Shown piece by piece: positions 18,952-27,788 of a stretch of 44,749 nt of DNA (positions are counted from its first letter, which is position 1; the number at the start of each line of letters is the position of its first letter). The DNA comes from an uncultured Prevotellaceae bacterium (GTDB lineage Bacteria; Bacteroidota; Bacteroidia; Bacteroidales; Bacteroidaceae): positions 1-44,749 of the forward strand of contig CALELI010000067.1 in NCBI GenBank assembly GCA_937902455.1, written 5' to 3'. The notes under the pieces are model-generated. The model had not been told where the DNA came from, searched no databases, and saw only the letters and a program-made list of their open reading frames with translations. Made by a program: the position numbers and the translations under genes.

Positions 18952-19640
18952 AGTTCTTCCTTTGAATATCGTATGGCTCTGTTTACGAACTGTGTGAATG
19001 AATATGTGGTCCTGAAGAGTCGTATTGCCTTCTCTATGGCATCATCGCTGAGCATGAAGTCGTTGTCGGGATTATAGCACAGACAGAAGGTCTTCAGACG
19101 GAGATAATATTCGTAAGGGGAGTCAGCTGGAAATTCTTTCGGCACCTTGGCGTACATCTGTTCGTCGTCGAAGATGAACCTGCTGTCAACTTCCTCCTTT
19201 ATGATCTTGTCGAAATCGCCGTCGAGAATATCTTCCTTCAGGATTCTGAGTGCTTCGGGATTATAGCGGTAGTCGCCTACTGCCAGCATGTGACTGGCCG
19301 GATAGCCCTCTCCCTCGCCTGTGCCTATGTGGAAATAATACCCTGCATAGCCAGACTTCTTTCCTCCCGGACACACGTACGCACCGAAATGGGTCTTGTA
19401 CGGGCTCTTGTCCTTCGAGAACCTCACGTCGCGGTAGATTCTGTATGTGCAGTCCTTCACCGTCAGGTTCTGGCATGATGGGTCGAACTGCGAGATGCCA
19501 GCTATCAGTTTCTCCGTGATTGCATCGAAACGGCTCTTCGCATCAAGATATTCGTCCTTGTGGCCCATGAACCACTCGCGGTTGTTGTTGCGGCTCAACT
19601 CACGTACGAATTTCCTGATTATCTGAATATCATTCTTCAT
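18948..19640 (-). CDS. DUF2461 family protein
   Basis: 230 residues. Family signatures are REWFMGHKDEY near the N-terminus, TYRIYRDVRFSKDKSPYKTH (family-typical RDvRFskDKsPYKt), and GYYFHIG. DUF2461 (TIGR02453) is a widespread cytoplasmic family without an established reaction. The stop overlaps the DUF4861 start by ATGA. It begins 25 nt after the TlpA-like gene; that gap holds TTCATT-type repeats. Confidence 0.88.
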   Translation of the reverse strand: MKNDIQIIRKFVRELSRNNNREWFMGHKDEYLDAKSRFDAITEKLIAGISQFDPSCQNLTVKDCTYRIYRDVRFSKDKSPYKTHFGAYVCPGGKKSGYAGYYFHIGTGEGEGYPASHMLAVGDYRYNPEALRILKEDILDGDFDKIIKEEVDSRFIFDDEQMYAKVPKEFPADSPYEYYLRLKTFCLCYNPDNDFMLSDDAIEKAIRLFRTTYSFTQFVNRAIRYSKEEL

Positions 19641-19665
19641 TTTTCATTCTTCATTCTTCATTGAT

Positions 19666-20634
19666 TTATTTCATCACCTCTTCTACGGTCTTAACCATCT
19701 GTTCCCCACGGAGATCCTTGTTGAGGATGGTTCCGTCAGGACCGAAGAGGATAATCATAGGTATGCCCTCGATGCCGTAAGCATCTGAGCCGATTTTCTG
19801 TGCGTTCATTATCTGAGGGTAGGTGATACCCAGTTCCTCGATGGCTGCCTTTGTGTTTTCAGGCTCGTCCCATGTCGCAACACCGAGAACCGTGAGGCCC
19901 TTGTCGCCGTAATCCTCATAGAGCTGCTTGATGTACGGGATTTCTGCCTTGCAAGGACCGCACCAGCTTGCCCAGAAGTCGACGAGTGTGTACTGGCCTT
20001 TGCCTACATAGTCGGAGAGTTTCTGAATCTTGCCTTCATATTCTACCTCGAAGTCAGTGAACATATCACCGACCTTGCCCTTTTCGGGAGCCTCGAACTG
20101 TTCCTGTGGCTCGAACTTCCAGAGGTATTCCTTTCCTGTGGCAGAGAGGGTCTTTGCCAGTTCCTGTGCAAAGGTAGGTGAGATGAGTTGCTTGGCTGTC
20201 TCTACGATATAGGCTCCGAGGATGTCGTCTGGGTGTGCCTTGACGAGTTCTGCGAAACTCTCCTTGATTGACGTCTCGTCCTCGAGTACGTTCATCTTCT
20301 TTACAAACTCCGTGAATGCATCATTGAGAGGTGTACCTGTGGCCGTACCGCCGTCGTTGCAGAGGGTAATCTCGCCTGGCTCGAGGACGATGTTCCATGA
20401 CCGTCCGTCTTCCAGTGCTACGAATGCAAAGGTAACGGTGTCCACATCGCCTTCAATCACGAACTTGCCGTCGCTGACGGCTACGGAGTCGACCTTGTCG
20501 GAGTTGAAGTAGTCGTGGCTGTAGTATGCGAATTTCAGGCTGTCAGAAGCCTCGCCTGTGATTTTGAAACTTGTGCTCTTTGAGCATGATGCAAGAACTA
20601 ATATTGTTGCTGCAAGGAATAAGATTTTTTTCAT
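19666..20634 (-). CDS. TlpA-like thiol-disulfide oxidoreductase, lipoprotein
   Basis: 322 residues from ATG 20634; an upstream in-frame ATG (20670) lies in repeat DNA and would bury the lipoprotein signal. MKKILFLAATILVLASC gives a lipobox with Cys17. The N-terminal domain (about 22-110) resembles DUF4369. The C-terminal thioredoxin fold has WASWCGPCKAE (Cys225, Cys228) and cis-proline IEGIPMIILFG. Bacteroidetes proteins of this design are periplasmic or outer-membrane anchored reductases, often linked to redox balance of exported proteins. Confidence 0.92.
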   Translation of the reverse strand: MKKILFLAATILVLASCSKSTSFKITGEASDSLKFAYYSHDYFNSDKVDSVAVSDGKFVIEGDVDTVTFAFVALEDGRSWNIVLEPGEITLCNDGGTATGTPLNDAFTEFVKKMNVLEDETSIKESFAELVKAHPDDILGAYIVETAKQLISPTFAQELAKTLSATGKEYLWKFEPQEQFEAPEKGKVGDMFTDFEVEYEGKIQKLSDYVGKGQYTLVDFWASWCGPCKAEIPYIKQLYEDYGDKGLTVLGVATWDEPENTKAAIEELGITYPQIMNAQKIGSDAYGIEGIPMIILFGPDGTILNKDLRGEQMVKTVEEVMK

Positions 20635-20656
20635 AGTGTATGGATTAGGGTTTAAT

Positions 20657-20717
20657 AATTCATAATTCACAATTCATAATTCATAATTCACAATTCATAA
20701 TTCACAATTCATAATTT
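20657..20717. repeat. Tandem AATTCATAATTCAC-type repeat
   Basis: Alternating AATTCATAATTCAC and AATTCATAATTC units fill the region between the small membrane ORF and the TlpA-like gene. The same word recurs singly at 25990-26009 and 36309-36319. Its mutual complementarity could form weak hairpins. Confidence 0.8.
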
Positions 20718-20759
20718 AAACTATCAACTCTAAACTTTTTCATTCTTCATTGAGAGTTA

Positions 20760-20870
20760 CTAAAATGCCAGGTACATCATCACGAACACGAGGACGAGTA
20801 CCAGAAACGCCAGTCCTATGGTGCCCCACAGGAACTGGCGATTTGCTTTTTCGAGTTTGCTCCTACGCAT
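20760..20870 (-). CDS. 36-residue single-pass membrane protein
   Basis: An ORF below common length cut-offs: ATG 20870 to TAG 20760, starting MRRSKLEKANRQF, then one hydrophobic helix (about residues 16-36: IGLAFLVLVLVFVMMYLAF). It begins 22 nt after the gpmI stop on the same strand, which suggests co-transcription. The positively charged N-terminus predicts a cytoplasmic N-terminus. Function unknown. Confidence 0.6.
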   Translation of the reverse strand: MRRSKLEKANRQFLWGTIGLAFLVLVLVFVMMYLAF

Positions 20871-20892
20871 AATGTTATAGATGAGTTAGGAT

Positions 20893-22404
20893 TTATCCAA
20901 TCAGGTTCTTTCCTGTCATGTCTTCCGGCTGAGCCAATCCCATGATGTGGAGAATTGAAGGCGCAACGTCGGCAAGTACTCCGTCTGCCACCTTTGCATC
21001 CTTGTTCTCAGTTACATAGATACATGGAACAGGATTGAGTGAGTGAGCCGTGTTAGGGCTTCCGTCTGCATTGACTGCATTGTCGGCATTTCCGTGGTCA
21101 GCGATGATGATTGCCTCGTAACCCACTTCCTTTGCAGTTTCGATTACCTCCTTCACACAGGTGTCAACAGCCACTACTGCCTTCTCGATTGCCTCGTAGA
21201 CACCAGTGTGGCCCACCATGTCACCGTTTGCGAAGTTGATGACGATGAAGTCGTAGTAGTCGCGCTTGAGCTGTTCCACCAGTTTGTCCTTCACTTCGTA
21301 GGCGCTCATCTCTGGCTTCAGGTCGTATGTTGCAACCTTTGGAGAGTTCACGAGGATTCTGTCTTCACCCTCGTATGGAGCCTCGCGACCACCGTTGAAG
21401 AAGAATGTAACGTGAGCATATTTCTCTGTCTCAGCTGTGTGGAGTTGCTTCTTGCCTTGCTTTGAGAGATATTCGCCGAGAGTGTTCTCTACGTTCTCCT
21501 TAGGGAAGAGGATGTGGACACCCTGGAATGATGCATCGTACGGAGTCATGCAGTAGTACTGGAGTCCTGGAATTGTCTGCATTCCCTGTTCTGGCATGTC
21601 CTGCTGGGTGAGGACTACTGTGATTTCCTTTGCACGGTCGTTTCTGTAGTTGAAGAAGATGATGACGTCGCCTTCCTTGATGGTACCGTCAACGTTGGCA
21701 TTGTTGATAGGCTTGATGAACTCGTCGGTCACACCTTCGTCGTAACTCTCCTGCATGGCCTTAAGGAGGTCAGTTGCCTGTTTGCCTTCGCCCTTCACGA
21801 GCAGGTCGTATGCCACCTTGATTCTCTCCCATCTCTTGTCGCGGTCCATTGCATAGAATCGTCCGATGATGGAAGCCAGCTGGCAGCCTGTCTCTTCGCA
21901 TTTCTCCAGGGTCTCCTTGATGAAACCGATACCGCTCTTCGGGTCAGTGTCGCGTCCGTCCATGAAACAATGGATGAATGTGTTCTTGATGCCATACTTC
22001 TGGCTTATCTCGCACAGCTTGAACATGTGTGACAACTCGCTGTGTACACCGCCGTCACTTGTCAGGCCCATGAAGTGTACACTCTTGCCTGTCTTCTGTG
22101 CATATTCGAATGCACTCTTGATTTCCGGGTTCTGGTAGATGCTGTCGTCCTTGCATGCACGATTAATCTTCACGAGATCCTGGAACACGATGCGTCCTGC
22201 ACCGATATTCAGGTGACCTACCTCGCTGTTACCCATCTGTCCGTCAGGCAGACCTACATTCTCGCCACTTGCCAGCAACTGGCTATGAGGATAAGTGGCA
22301 CTCAGATAGTCCATATAAGGAGTAGGAGTCTGGAAAATCACGTCACCCTTACCCTTCTCACCGATTCCCCAACCATCGAGAATCATCAATAAAGCCTTTT
22401 TCAT
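20893..22404 (-). CDS. gpmI: 2,3-bisphosphoglycerate-independent phosphoglycerate mutase
   Basis: Interconverts 3- and 2-phosphoglycerate in glycolysis and gluconeogenesis. 503 residues, normal for i[12 protein letters not shown] holds the first metal aspartate; the phosphoserine nucleophile is Ser60 in [16 protein letters not shown]; metal ligands appear in [12 protein letters not shown] and [10 protein letters not shown]. It has a promoter just upstream and probably heads the minus-strand run down to the glycosyltransferase at 16.7 kb. Its presence supports the non-glycolytic reading of the ApgM-like gene in the thr operon. Confidence 0.97.
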   Translation of the reverse strand: MKKALLMILDGWGIGEKGKGDVIFQTPTPYMDYLSATYPHSQLLASGENVGLPDGQMGNSEVGHLNIGAGRIVFQDLVKINRACKDDSIYQNPEIKSAFEYAQKTGKSVHFMGLTSDGGVHSELSHMFKLCEISQKYGIKNTFIHCFMDGRDTDPKSGIGFIKETLEKCEETGCQLASIIGRFYAMDRDKRWERIKVAYDLLVKGEGKQATDLLKAMQESYDEGVTDEFIKPINNANVDGTIKEGDVIIFFNYRNDRAKEITVVLTQQDMPEQGMQTIPGLQYYCMTPYDASFQGVHILFPKENVENTLGEYLSKQGKKQLHTAETEKYAHVTFFFNGGREAPYEGEDRILVNSPKVATYDLKPEMSAYEVKDKLVEQLKRDYYDFIVINFANGDMVGHTGVYEAIEKAVVAVDTCVKEVIETAKEVGYEAIIIADHGNADNAVNADGSPNTAHSLNPVPCIYVTENKDAKVADGVLADVAPSILHIMGLAQPEDMTGKNLIG

Positions 22405-22440
22405 ATCTTGTCGTTTTTTATATTTATAAATAATGTGTCA

Positions 22441-22448
22441 CAAAGGTA
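22441..22448 (-). promoter_or_regulatory. -7 box for gpmI
   Basis: Minus-strand TACCTTTG about 37 nt before the gpmI ATG; the upstream DNA is A/T-rich without a well-spaced TTG. Confidence 0.65.
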
Positions 22449-22521
22449 GCAAAAAAAAATCAAATATGAAATTTTTTTTGCTATCTTCATCGTTCGTGAT
22501 AATAATCAGCTGATGAAATTT

Positions 22522-23739
22522 TCATGACCTGTTTCCTGCAATTCTTTCTGCCATTGCATTCAGTTCCATGCATTGAGTTCTCGTTATTGTCTTTCGTTCC
22601 ATGTGGTAATCCCACGGGCTTATCTGCAGGAGCAATCCCTCGTGGCAGGCGTCAAAGCTTTCTCCCGTTGGTTTGTATAATTTTGGAAATCCGTTTTCAC
22701 GTAGGAGGATGATGCGGTAGCCGCAGTTCATTGCCTCACGCATCACCTCTTTTTCCTTGGGCGAAATGGCTGCGCTTACCAGCACACCTCCCCGCTCACC
22801 ACATGCCAGCCATTCTTCACGCAGACGAGCGTTTTCCTCATCTGTGTAACGGCGATGTACGATGACCGCCATCTTGTCGGGAATATCGAGAAGGAAACGG
22901 TTCCCTACGACCTGACATTCGTGATTGGCTACATTCATGCCATGAAGCACGGTGAATAGCTGTGGATTTTGTCTTTTAATCAGCAGCCGCCGTGGGTTAT
23001 CGTCAAGATAGGCCTTCCAGTTGTCAAGTTGACCCTCGTGAAGAAGTATCTTGTCGTTGTAGCCTCGCTCGAAGAGAACGGGGAGTAGACCATCGGGAGA
23101 TGCCGATGGAACAGTGATCACCCTTCTTCCGGCAGCTTCGGCAGCTCCTGCTCCTCCTGTTGCTCCTGCTCCTCCTGTTGCTCCTGCTCCTCCAGCAGCT
23201 CCTGCTCCTCCAGTTGCTCCTGCTCCTCCAGCAGCTCCTGTTCCTCCAGTAGCTCCTGTTCCTCCAGTTGCTCCTGCTCCTCCAGCAGCTCCTGTTCCTT
23301 CAGTTTTTCCTGAAGGAGCACCCTTGGACATCCGCCACCACGCACGGCTGCAACCAGTCTTAAACCCTCTGACCACTTGTCCCAAATGCTTCCCTCTTGG
23401 CATGTCTTCCTTCACTCGTATAATCATGTGGATATGGTCAGGCATGATGCATACCTTCCAGACTTCCACCCACGGGTAGAACCGACTTATCTTTCCTGTT
23501 TCTTCTCTGCGGATAGTGCTCCCTAATTCGGACAGCTCCACCCTTGGTACATCATACGGTTCCCTGGAGGCATCTACGCTGCCCTTCAGCACGCCCAACA
23601 ACGGTGCACGACCATCCACTACAAGTGTCAGCATGTAAGTGCCCTTCCTGCTGTAGTCATGCCAAGGACTTCGACGTTTCATGGAATGCTTTGTCTCTTG
23701 CACCTCCATGCCTTTTGCTATTGCTTCTTCGCGATTCAT
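22522..23739 (-). CDS. Y1 (HUH) transposase-like protein with Gly-Ala repeat and DprA/LOG-like C-terminal domain
   Basis: 405 residues from ATG 23739. The frame continues to ATG 23799, but a promoter -7 box lies at 23763-23770, so the longer form would not be transcribed. The N-terminal half matches IS200-like/REP-associated tyrosine transposases: SPWHDYSRKGTYMLTLVV, then MPDHIHMII with the HUH pair (His102, His104), and a likely nucleophile Tyr244 in KAYLDDNPRR. Between them is a low-complexity insert (about 148-204) of GA(A/T)GG(A/T) hexapeptides. Residues about 270-380 look like a Rossmann-type DNA-processing (DprA-like) fold: GNRFLLDIPDKMAVIV, GGVLVSAAISPKEK, and KPTGESFDAC. Single copy without IS ends, so probably domesticated. 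HUH call is firm; the C-terminal comparison is weaker. Confidence 0.8.
   Translation of the reverse strand: MNREEAIAKGMEVQETKHSMKRRSPWHDYSRKGTYMLTLVVDGRAPLLGVLKGSVDASREPYDVPRVELSELGSTIRREETGKISRFYPWVEVWKVCIMPDHIHMIIRVKEDMPRGKHLGQVVRGFKTGCSRAWWRMSKGAPSGKTEGTGAAGGAGATGGTGATGGTGAAGGAGATGGAGAAGGAGATGGAGATGGAGAAEAAGRRVITVPSASPDGLLPVLFERGYNDKILLHEGQLDNWKAYLDDNPRRLLIKRQNPQLFTVLHGMNVANHECQVVGNRFLLDIPDKMAVIVHRRYTDEENARLREEWLACGERGGVLVSAAISPKEKEVMREAMNCGYRIILLRENGFPKLYKPTGESFDACHEGLLLQISPWDYHMERKTITRTQCMELNAMAERIAGNRS
23144..23305. repeat. 18-bp tandem repeat inside the Y1 transposase-like gene
   Basis: About nine units of GCTCCTGCTCCTCCWGYW on the plus strand. Length is a multiple of three, so copy-number changes keep the minus-strand gene in frame. 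Another frame is also open as a Glu/Gln/Leu repeat, a by-product of the repeat. Confidence 0.95.
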
Positions 23740-23762
23740 GGGTGTATCTTCATTTCTATCTG

Positions 23763-23770
23763 CAAAGATA
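23763..23770 (-). promoter_or_regulatory. -7 box for the Y1 transposase-like gene
   Basis: Minus-strand TATCTTTG, 24 nt before ATG 23739; decides the start codon. Confidence 0.6.
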
Positions 23771-23917
23771 GTGAAAAAAATGAAGTGTTCTACATCCATC
23801 TTCAGTTAATCAGGAACAATAGGGTTGTTTTTTTGTCGCTTTGGAGCCATTTCCAGCAGAAGTCATGTCTCGCGTGAACTGAGAAAGGACAGCGACACTA
23901 TCCTCGTAAATCTCCTT

Positions 23918-24181
23918 GATGACCGATGCTATATCCCTTGATTACAGACGATAAGGCCTGCGATTGCAGACGAGGAAGTCTGGTTTATCTGACAATAAGG
24001 TCTGCTATTGCTGACAATGAGGTTCGTGCATTAATAAGGCAAGTGCAATTGCATTATTAATGCACTTATTATTGCATTATTAATGCGATTGGTGTTTCAT
24101 TAATAATGCATTGACCTTTTCCTGCGTTATCGCGAATCTTTTTCTGCGTTTTATTTGGTCTTTTCGTCATTTATTGTTATC
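23918..24181. repeat. Degenerate 22-bp-period array upstream of the HU-like gene
   Basis: About twelve consecutive ~22-bp units whose sequence drifts in blocks. Block one (23940-24027) shares GATTGCAGACGA / CTGACAATRAGGTCTG words. Block two (24028-24115) repeats GCATTATTAATGC, itself palindromic (24051, 24074, and a variant near 24098). Block three (24116-24181) begins each unit with CTTTTCCTGCGTT, CTTTTTCTGCGTT or CTTTTCGTCATTT. The HU gene promoter lies in block three. No repeat is conserved enough for CRISPR. Together with the following leader, it accounts for the ~520-base gap between genes; nothing else was seen in 23771-23917. Confidence 0.75.
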
Positions 24182-24185
24182 TTTG
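24155..24185 (+). promoter_or_regulatory. Promoter of the HU-like gene
   Basis: TTG at 24155-24157 and TATCTTTG at 24178-24185, 20 nt apart, sitting in the last units of the array. The ~100-nt leader contains a 15-bp direct repeat, AACAACAATAGTAA, at 24251 and 24266. Confidence 0.7.
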
Positions 24186-24291
24186 TCGTTTGGAATCCCG
24201 GACGCTCTTTGCCGCTGTATGGGCGGTGACTGAGCATAATGGGATTCGTGAACAACAATAGTAAAAACAACAATAGTAACAAATTGGAAAT

Positions 24292-24792
24292 ATGAGCAAA
24301 AGAAAGTCAGGCGACACTGCGGATACCATGTTGTATTCAGTGGTACGGAAATCAAAATGCCCTCGCTATCCAGAGCGTGGGAAGGTGTGGGTGGCTAATC
24401 CCGTGATTAAGGAAGTCATCTCTTTTGATAAATTTATTAATGAGGCGGCTAGTCGTAATTCTATGCCTAAGAGTCAGTTGCTTCAGGCAGTATCTCTTAT
24501 CTCTGACGAACTCAGACGTCAGCTCAGAAAGGGCAATAGGGTGAAACTGAATGGAATAGGGGATTTCTATTTTTCCTTCAAGTGTGATCCGTATGAGGGC
24601 GATGATCCTTCAAAGTTCAAGCCGGCACGCATCAAGGACGTCAAGACTGTCTGGACACCAGGCAGTCAGCTGAAGTCATTGAAGACGAGACAAAGTGACG
24701 ACACTCAGGATATACTTACCTTCAAGCAGGTTCTCCCACGCAAACTCCAGGTGGTGAAGAAAGGTGAAATAAAGAAGAAAATAGATGAATAA
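24292..24792 (+). CDS. HU-like DNA-binding protein (Bacteroidetes HU-HIG type)
   Basis: 166 residues; longer than canonical HU (about 90). MLYSVVRKSK near the N-terminus, FDKFINEAASRNSMPKSQLLQAVSLISDELRRQL as helices and VKLNGIGDFYFSF as the beta-arm start match the HU/IHF fold; the tail after residue 110 is basic and probably disordered (VVKKGEIKKKIDE at the end). These proteins are usually several per genome and lie next to accessory genes. The upstream 22-bp-period array and promoter suggest it may bind or bend that DNA; that is inference. Its stop is one base before the next gene. Confidence 0.85.
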   Translation: MSKRKSGDTADTMLYSVVRKSKCPRYPERGKVWVANPVIKEVISFDKFINEAASRNSMPKSQLLQAVSLISDELRRQLRKGNRVKLNGIGDFYFSFKCDPYEGDDPSKFKPARIKDVKTVWTPGSQLKSLKTRQSDDTQDILTFKQVLPRKLQVVKKGEIKKKIDE

Positions 24793-24793
24793 T

Positions 24794-25954
24794 ATGAAAA
24801 GATTTTTTGTTTCTCTGGCACTGATATGTGCCGGTTGCGGGATGCTGATGGCTCAGCAGTCGCATGTGAATGTTCAGTTTGACCCTCAGAAGAACACGGA
24901 GAATATCACTCCGTTCAGTAGTCAGGTTATTTCTCCTGAAGTGAATGACGACCATACAGTCGTCTTCCGCGTGAAGGCTCCTAATGCCAAGGAAGTGAAA
25001 CTGACAGGTTCGATGTTCGTTGGCAGCGAGGCAAGGAAACAGGTCCCTTTCACAAAGGGTGACGACGGCATCTGGACTCTGAAACTCGGCCCGCTGCGTC
25101 CGGAAATCTATTTCTACTACGTTATTATCGACGGTGTGCAGAATGTGGATCCGAACAACACATTCACAGGCCATGCAGCAATGCCTGCATTCAGTATGCT
25201 CTTCGTTCATGGTGACGAACCGGCATGGTACGACCCGAAACCAGACGTGCCTCACGGAAGCATAACCACTCACTACTACATGTCGTCGGTCACTAACGGC
25301 TTGAGAGACATGATGGTATATACTCCGGCAAACTACAACCCTAAGAAGAAATATCCGGTGCTCTACCTCATGGGAGGCTCAGGCGACCTGACCGAGACTT
25401 GGGTGATGCACGGACGTGCAAACTGGATTCTCGACAACATGATTCACGACGGACTTGCAAAGGAGATGATTGTGGTGTTCCCTAACGACCAGATGGTGAC
25501 ACGTAATCATCCTAAACATACCGAACTGGCATTCCCTCTCATTGAAAGGGAACTGAAGGAATGTGTGATTCCGTTTGTGGAGAAGAACTACAGCGTGAAG
25601 GCTGACCGCCATTCACGTGCCGTTTGCGGATTGTCGATGGGTGGCAGAATGTCGCAGTATGTAGGCCTGAGAAACCTCGACGTGTTCGGTTCGATAGGTC
25701 TGCTGAGTGCTGCCATAGAGATTGACGAGACTCCGGCATTGAGGGATAAGGACATAAACGACAAGATTGACTATTTCTTCGTAGGTGGAGGAACATACGA
25801 GACAGGTTTTCTCGGCCGTCACGAACGTCTGCACGAACAACTCGACAAACTGGGCGTGAAGCATGACTATTTCGTAGGTGGAGGTGGTGCTCACGACCTC
25901 GTGACTTGGAGACACCTGCTGTATTACAGATTCCTGAGAGAACTGTTCAAGTAA
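24794..25954 (+). CDS. Secreted CE1-like esterase with N-terminal E-set (CBM48-like) domain
   Basis: 386 residues from ATG 24794 (an in-frame ATG at 24785 overlaps the HU stop). Signal peptide MKRFFVSLALICAGCGMLMAQ; the Cys residues do not form a convincing lipobox. Residues about 40-125 are an immunoglobulin-like E-set domain (VVFRVKAPNAKEVKLTG), then an alpha/beta hydrolase of the feruloyl or acetyl xylan esterase type: YPVLYLMGGSGD, nucleophile Ser281 in GLSMGG, catalytic His367 in GGAHDLVTWR. The usual acid position reads FFVGGGTYETG, without an obvious Asp. Probably releases ester side groups from plant polysaccharide. Adjacency to the HU gene is unusual but could be bicistronic. Confidence 0.88.
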   Translation: MKRFFVSLALICAGCGMLMAQQSHVNVQFDPQKNTENITPFSSQVISPEVNDDHTVVFRVKAPNAKEVKLTGSMFVGSEARKQVPFTKGDDGIWTLKLGPLRPEIYFYYVIIDGVQNVDPNNTFTGHAAMPAFSMLFVHGDEPAWYDPKPDVPHGSITTHYYMSSVTNGLRDMMVYTPANYNPKKKYPVLYLMGGSGDLTETWVMHGRANWILDNMIHDGLAKEMIVVFPNDQMVTRNHPKHTELAFPLIERELKECVIPFVEKNYSVKADRHSRAVCGLSMGGRMSQYVGLRNLDVFGSIGLLSAAIEIDETPALRDKDINDKIDYFFVGGGTYETGFLGRHERLHEQLDKLGVKHDYFVGGGGAHDLVTWRHLLYYRFLRELFK

Positions 25955-25970
25955 CAGGCCCTGCCAGATA

Positions 25971-25985
25971 TCCCTTTAAGGGGGA
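25971..25985. repeat. REP-like palindrome
   Basis: TCCCTTTAAGGGGGA, near-perfect palindrome just after the esterase stop, related to the palindrome inside metH; may also act as a weak transcriptional hairpin. Confidence 0.5.
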
Positions 25986-26015
25986 AGAAATTATTCACAA
26001 TTCATAATTGGATTT

Positions 26016-27788
26016 ATGACAAAACAACAGATATTCTGGCTTTTGCTTGCGGTGTGCGTCCTGACGTTGATTCCGTTTCTCGGGCTTGCTGAGTTCAATA
26101 CTAAGGGCGAGCCGAGAGAGGCAGTGGTGTCGATGTCGATGCTCGATACCGGAAACTGGGTTCTGCCACGCAACAACGGTGGGGAGATGCCATACAAACC
26201 GATGTTCTTCCATTGGTGCGTAGCCGCTGTTTCTGCCTTGGTGGGTGGTGTGAACGAGTTTACGTCCAGGTTTCCTTCTGCAATAGCCTTGATGGCTCTC
26301 GTGCTCAGCACATTTGTGTTCTTTGCACGTAGAAAAGGAAAGGATATCGGACTTGTCACCGCCTTAATCGTGCTTCTCTGCATGGAACTGCATAGGGCTG
26401 GCGCAAACTGCCGTGTAGACATGGTGCTGACCACACTGACGGTAGGGGCAATCTTTATGTTCTACAGATGGTATGAGCGGGGCATGAAGGGCGTTCCGCT
26501 GATTGCAACGCTGCTGATGAGTCTCGGTACGATGACAAAGGGGCCTGTAGGGTTTATCATTCCATGTATAGTGATAGGAGGATTCCTGTTACTGAAATCT
26601 TGCCTTGACAAGACGGAACTGAAGTGGAAGACGTTCTTCCCTGCCTGCCTGAAGATATTTGCCTCGGCTGTGCTCTCGTTCGTGTTGCCTGCATTGTGGT
26701 ATTATGCAGCTTATCAGCAAGGTGGACAGGAGTTCTGGGACTTGATGTATGAGGAGAACATAGGACGAATGACTCATTCAATGGGTTATGAATCATGTGT
26801 GGAACCATGGTGGTTCACCATGCTTACCCTGACATACGGATTCGTTCCGTTCACATTGCTGCTTGTCTTCGGGTTGTTCAGCCTGAAGGGTGAAGGTGGT
26901 AGGTTAAAGGTTAAAGGCAATAGTTTGAGCAAGTGGCTTGCAGCACGCACTGACACCACGCTCTTCTCCATCGTTGGTGCAGTAATCATCGTAGTGTTCT
27001 ACAGTATACCTCAGAGTAAGAGGAGTGTGTACGTGATGCCGGCATATCCGTTCATCGCGTATTTCATCGCCCAGTTCATGTGGTGGCTTGCAGATAATGG
27101 GAAGAAGTCAATAAAGGTGTACAACTGTGTGCTGGCTGGTGCAGGAATCCTGGCATTCGTGGCATTCGTGCTCTTCAAGATGCGACTGATTCCTGAAACG
27201 TGGTTCTCAGGCAGTCATGCCGCTGAGAATATTGCCACGATCAACGCAATAGGCGACATGAGCAGCTGGTGGGAACTGCTCCTGATTCTCATTCCTACTT
27301 TCGTGTGTGGATATTATTTCGTATCATTAAGAAGCAGTTCGGATGTCAAAGGTGAAAGGGCGAAATTCGAGGTGTACTTCTCGCTTGTAATGGCTCTTGC
27401 CATCAATCTTGCAGTAGATGGTGCATACAAGAATCCTGCACTGAACGTGAAGTCGGTGAAATACATTGCTGAAGACCTGAAGGAACTGCAGCTGAAGACA
27501 TCTGGACAATCAGGTGCTCCTCTGACATATTATGAATACATAGAGATAGGTGAACAGGCTCTGGGTGATCCTGTGCATTATTTCGAACTGAACTTCTATC
27601 TGCACAACACGATTGAGAATTTCCTGAAGTCAAGACCTAAGGAGGGACTCCTGCTGATTGGCGAGGATGATTTTGTTCTCAGGTTCCCTGATTTCGAGAA
27701 GGAAGGATACGAGTTCTTCGGGCCTCTGTACGTCTCGGACAAGGAGGTCGTGGGACAGATTATGAATGTCTATCGTTTCCAGAGGTAG
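26016..27788 (+). CDS. GT-C membrane glycosyltransferase (ArnT/PMT-like, GT39/GT83)
   Basis: 590 residues, many transmembrane helices. The first loop has the family motif AEFNTKGEPREA with the acidic catalytic residue following the first helix, then NWVLPRNNGGEMPYKPMFFHW. MTKGPVGF and SKRSVYVMPAYPFIAY are further GT-C signatures. Such enzymes use polyprenyl-phosphate sugars on the periplasmic side, for example to decorate lipid A. It converges, with a 19-bp stop overlap, on gtrA and the polyprenyl-sugar synthase that could provide the donor. One cytoplasmic-side loop contains an intruding GGTTAAAGGTTAAAGG repeat (26900-26917). Confidence 0.9.
   Translation: MTKQQIFWLLLAVCVLTLIPFLGLAEFNTKGEPREAVVSMSMLDTGNWVLPRNNGGEMPYKPMFFHWCVAAVSALVGGVNEFTSRFPSAIALMALVLSTFVFFARRKGKDIGLVTALIVLLCMELHRAGANCRVDMVLTTLTVGAIFMFYRWYERGMKGVPLIATLLMSLGTMTKGPVGFIIPCIVIGGFLLLKSCLDKTELKWKTFFPACLKIFASAVLSFVLPALWYYAAYQQGGQEFWDLMYEENIGRMTHSMGYESCVEPWWFTMLTLTYGFVPFTLLLVFGLFSLKGEGGRLKVKGNSLSKWLAARTDTTLFSIVGAVIIVVFYSIPQSKRSVYVMPAYPFIAYFIAQFMWWLADNGKKSIKVYNCVLAGAGILAFVAFVLFKMRLIPETWFSGSHAAENIATINAIGDMSSWWELLLILIPTFVCGYYFVSLRSSSDVKGERAKFEVYFSLVMALAINLAVDGAYKNPALNVKSVKYIAEDLKELQLKTSGQSGAPLTYYEYIEIGEQALGDPVHYFELNFYLHNTIENFLKSRPKEGLLLIGEDDFVLRFPDFEKEGYEFFGPLYVSDKEVVGQIMNVYRFQR

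Noticed and set aside
23118..23345. 75-residue minus-strand Glu/Gln/Leu-rich ORF
   Set aside because: It is the tandem repeat of the transposase-like gene read in another frame.
23918..24181. CRISPR array
   Set aside because: No constant repeat alternating with unique spacers, units are only 22 bp, and no cas genes are near.
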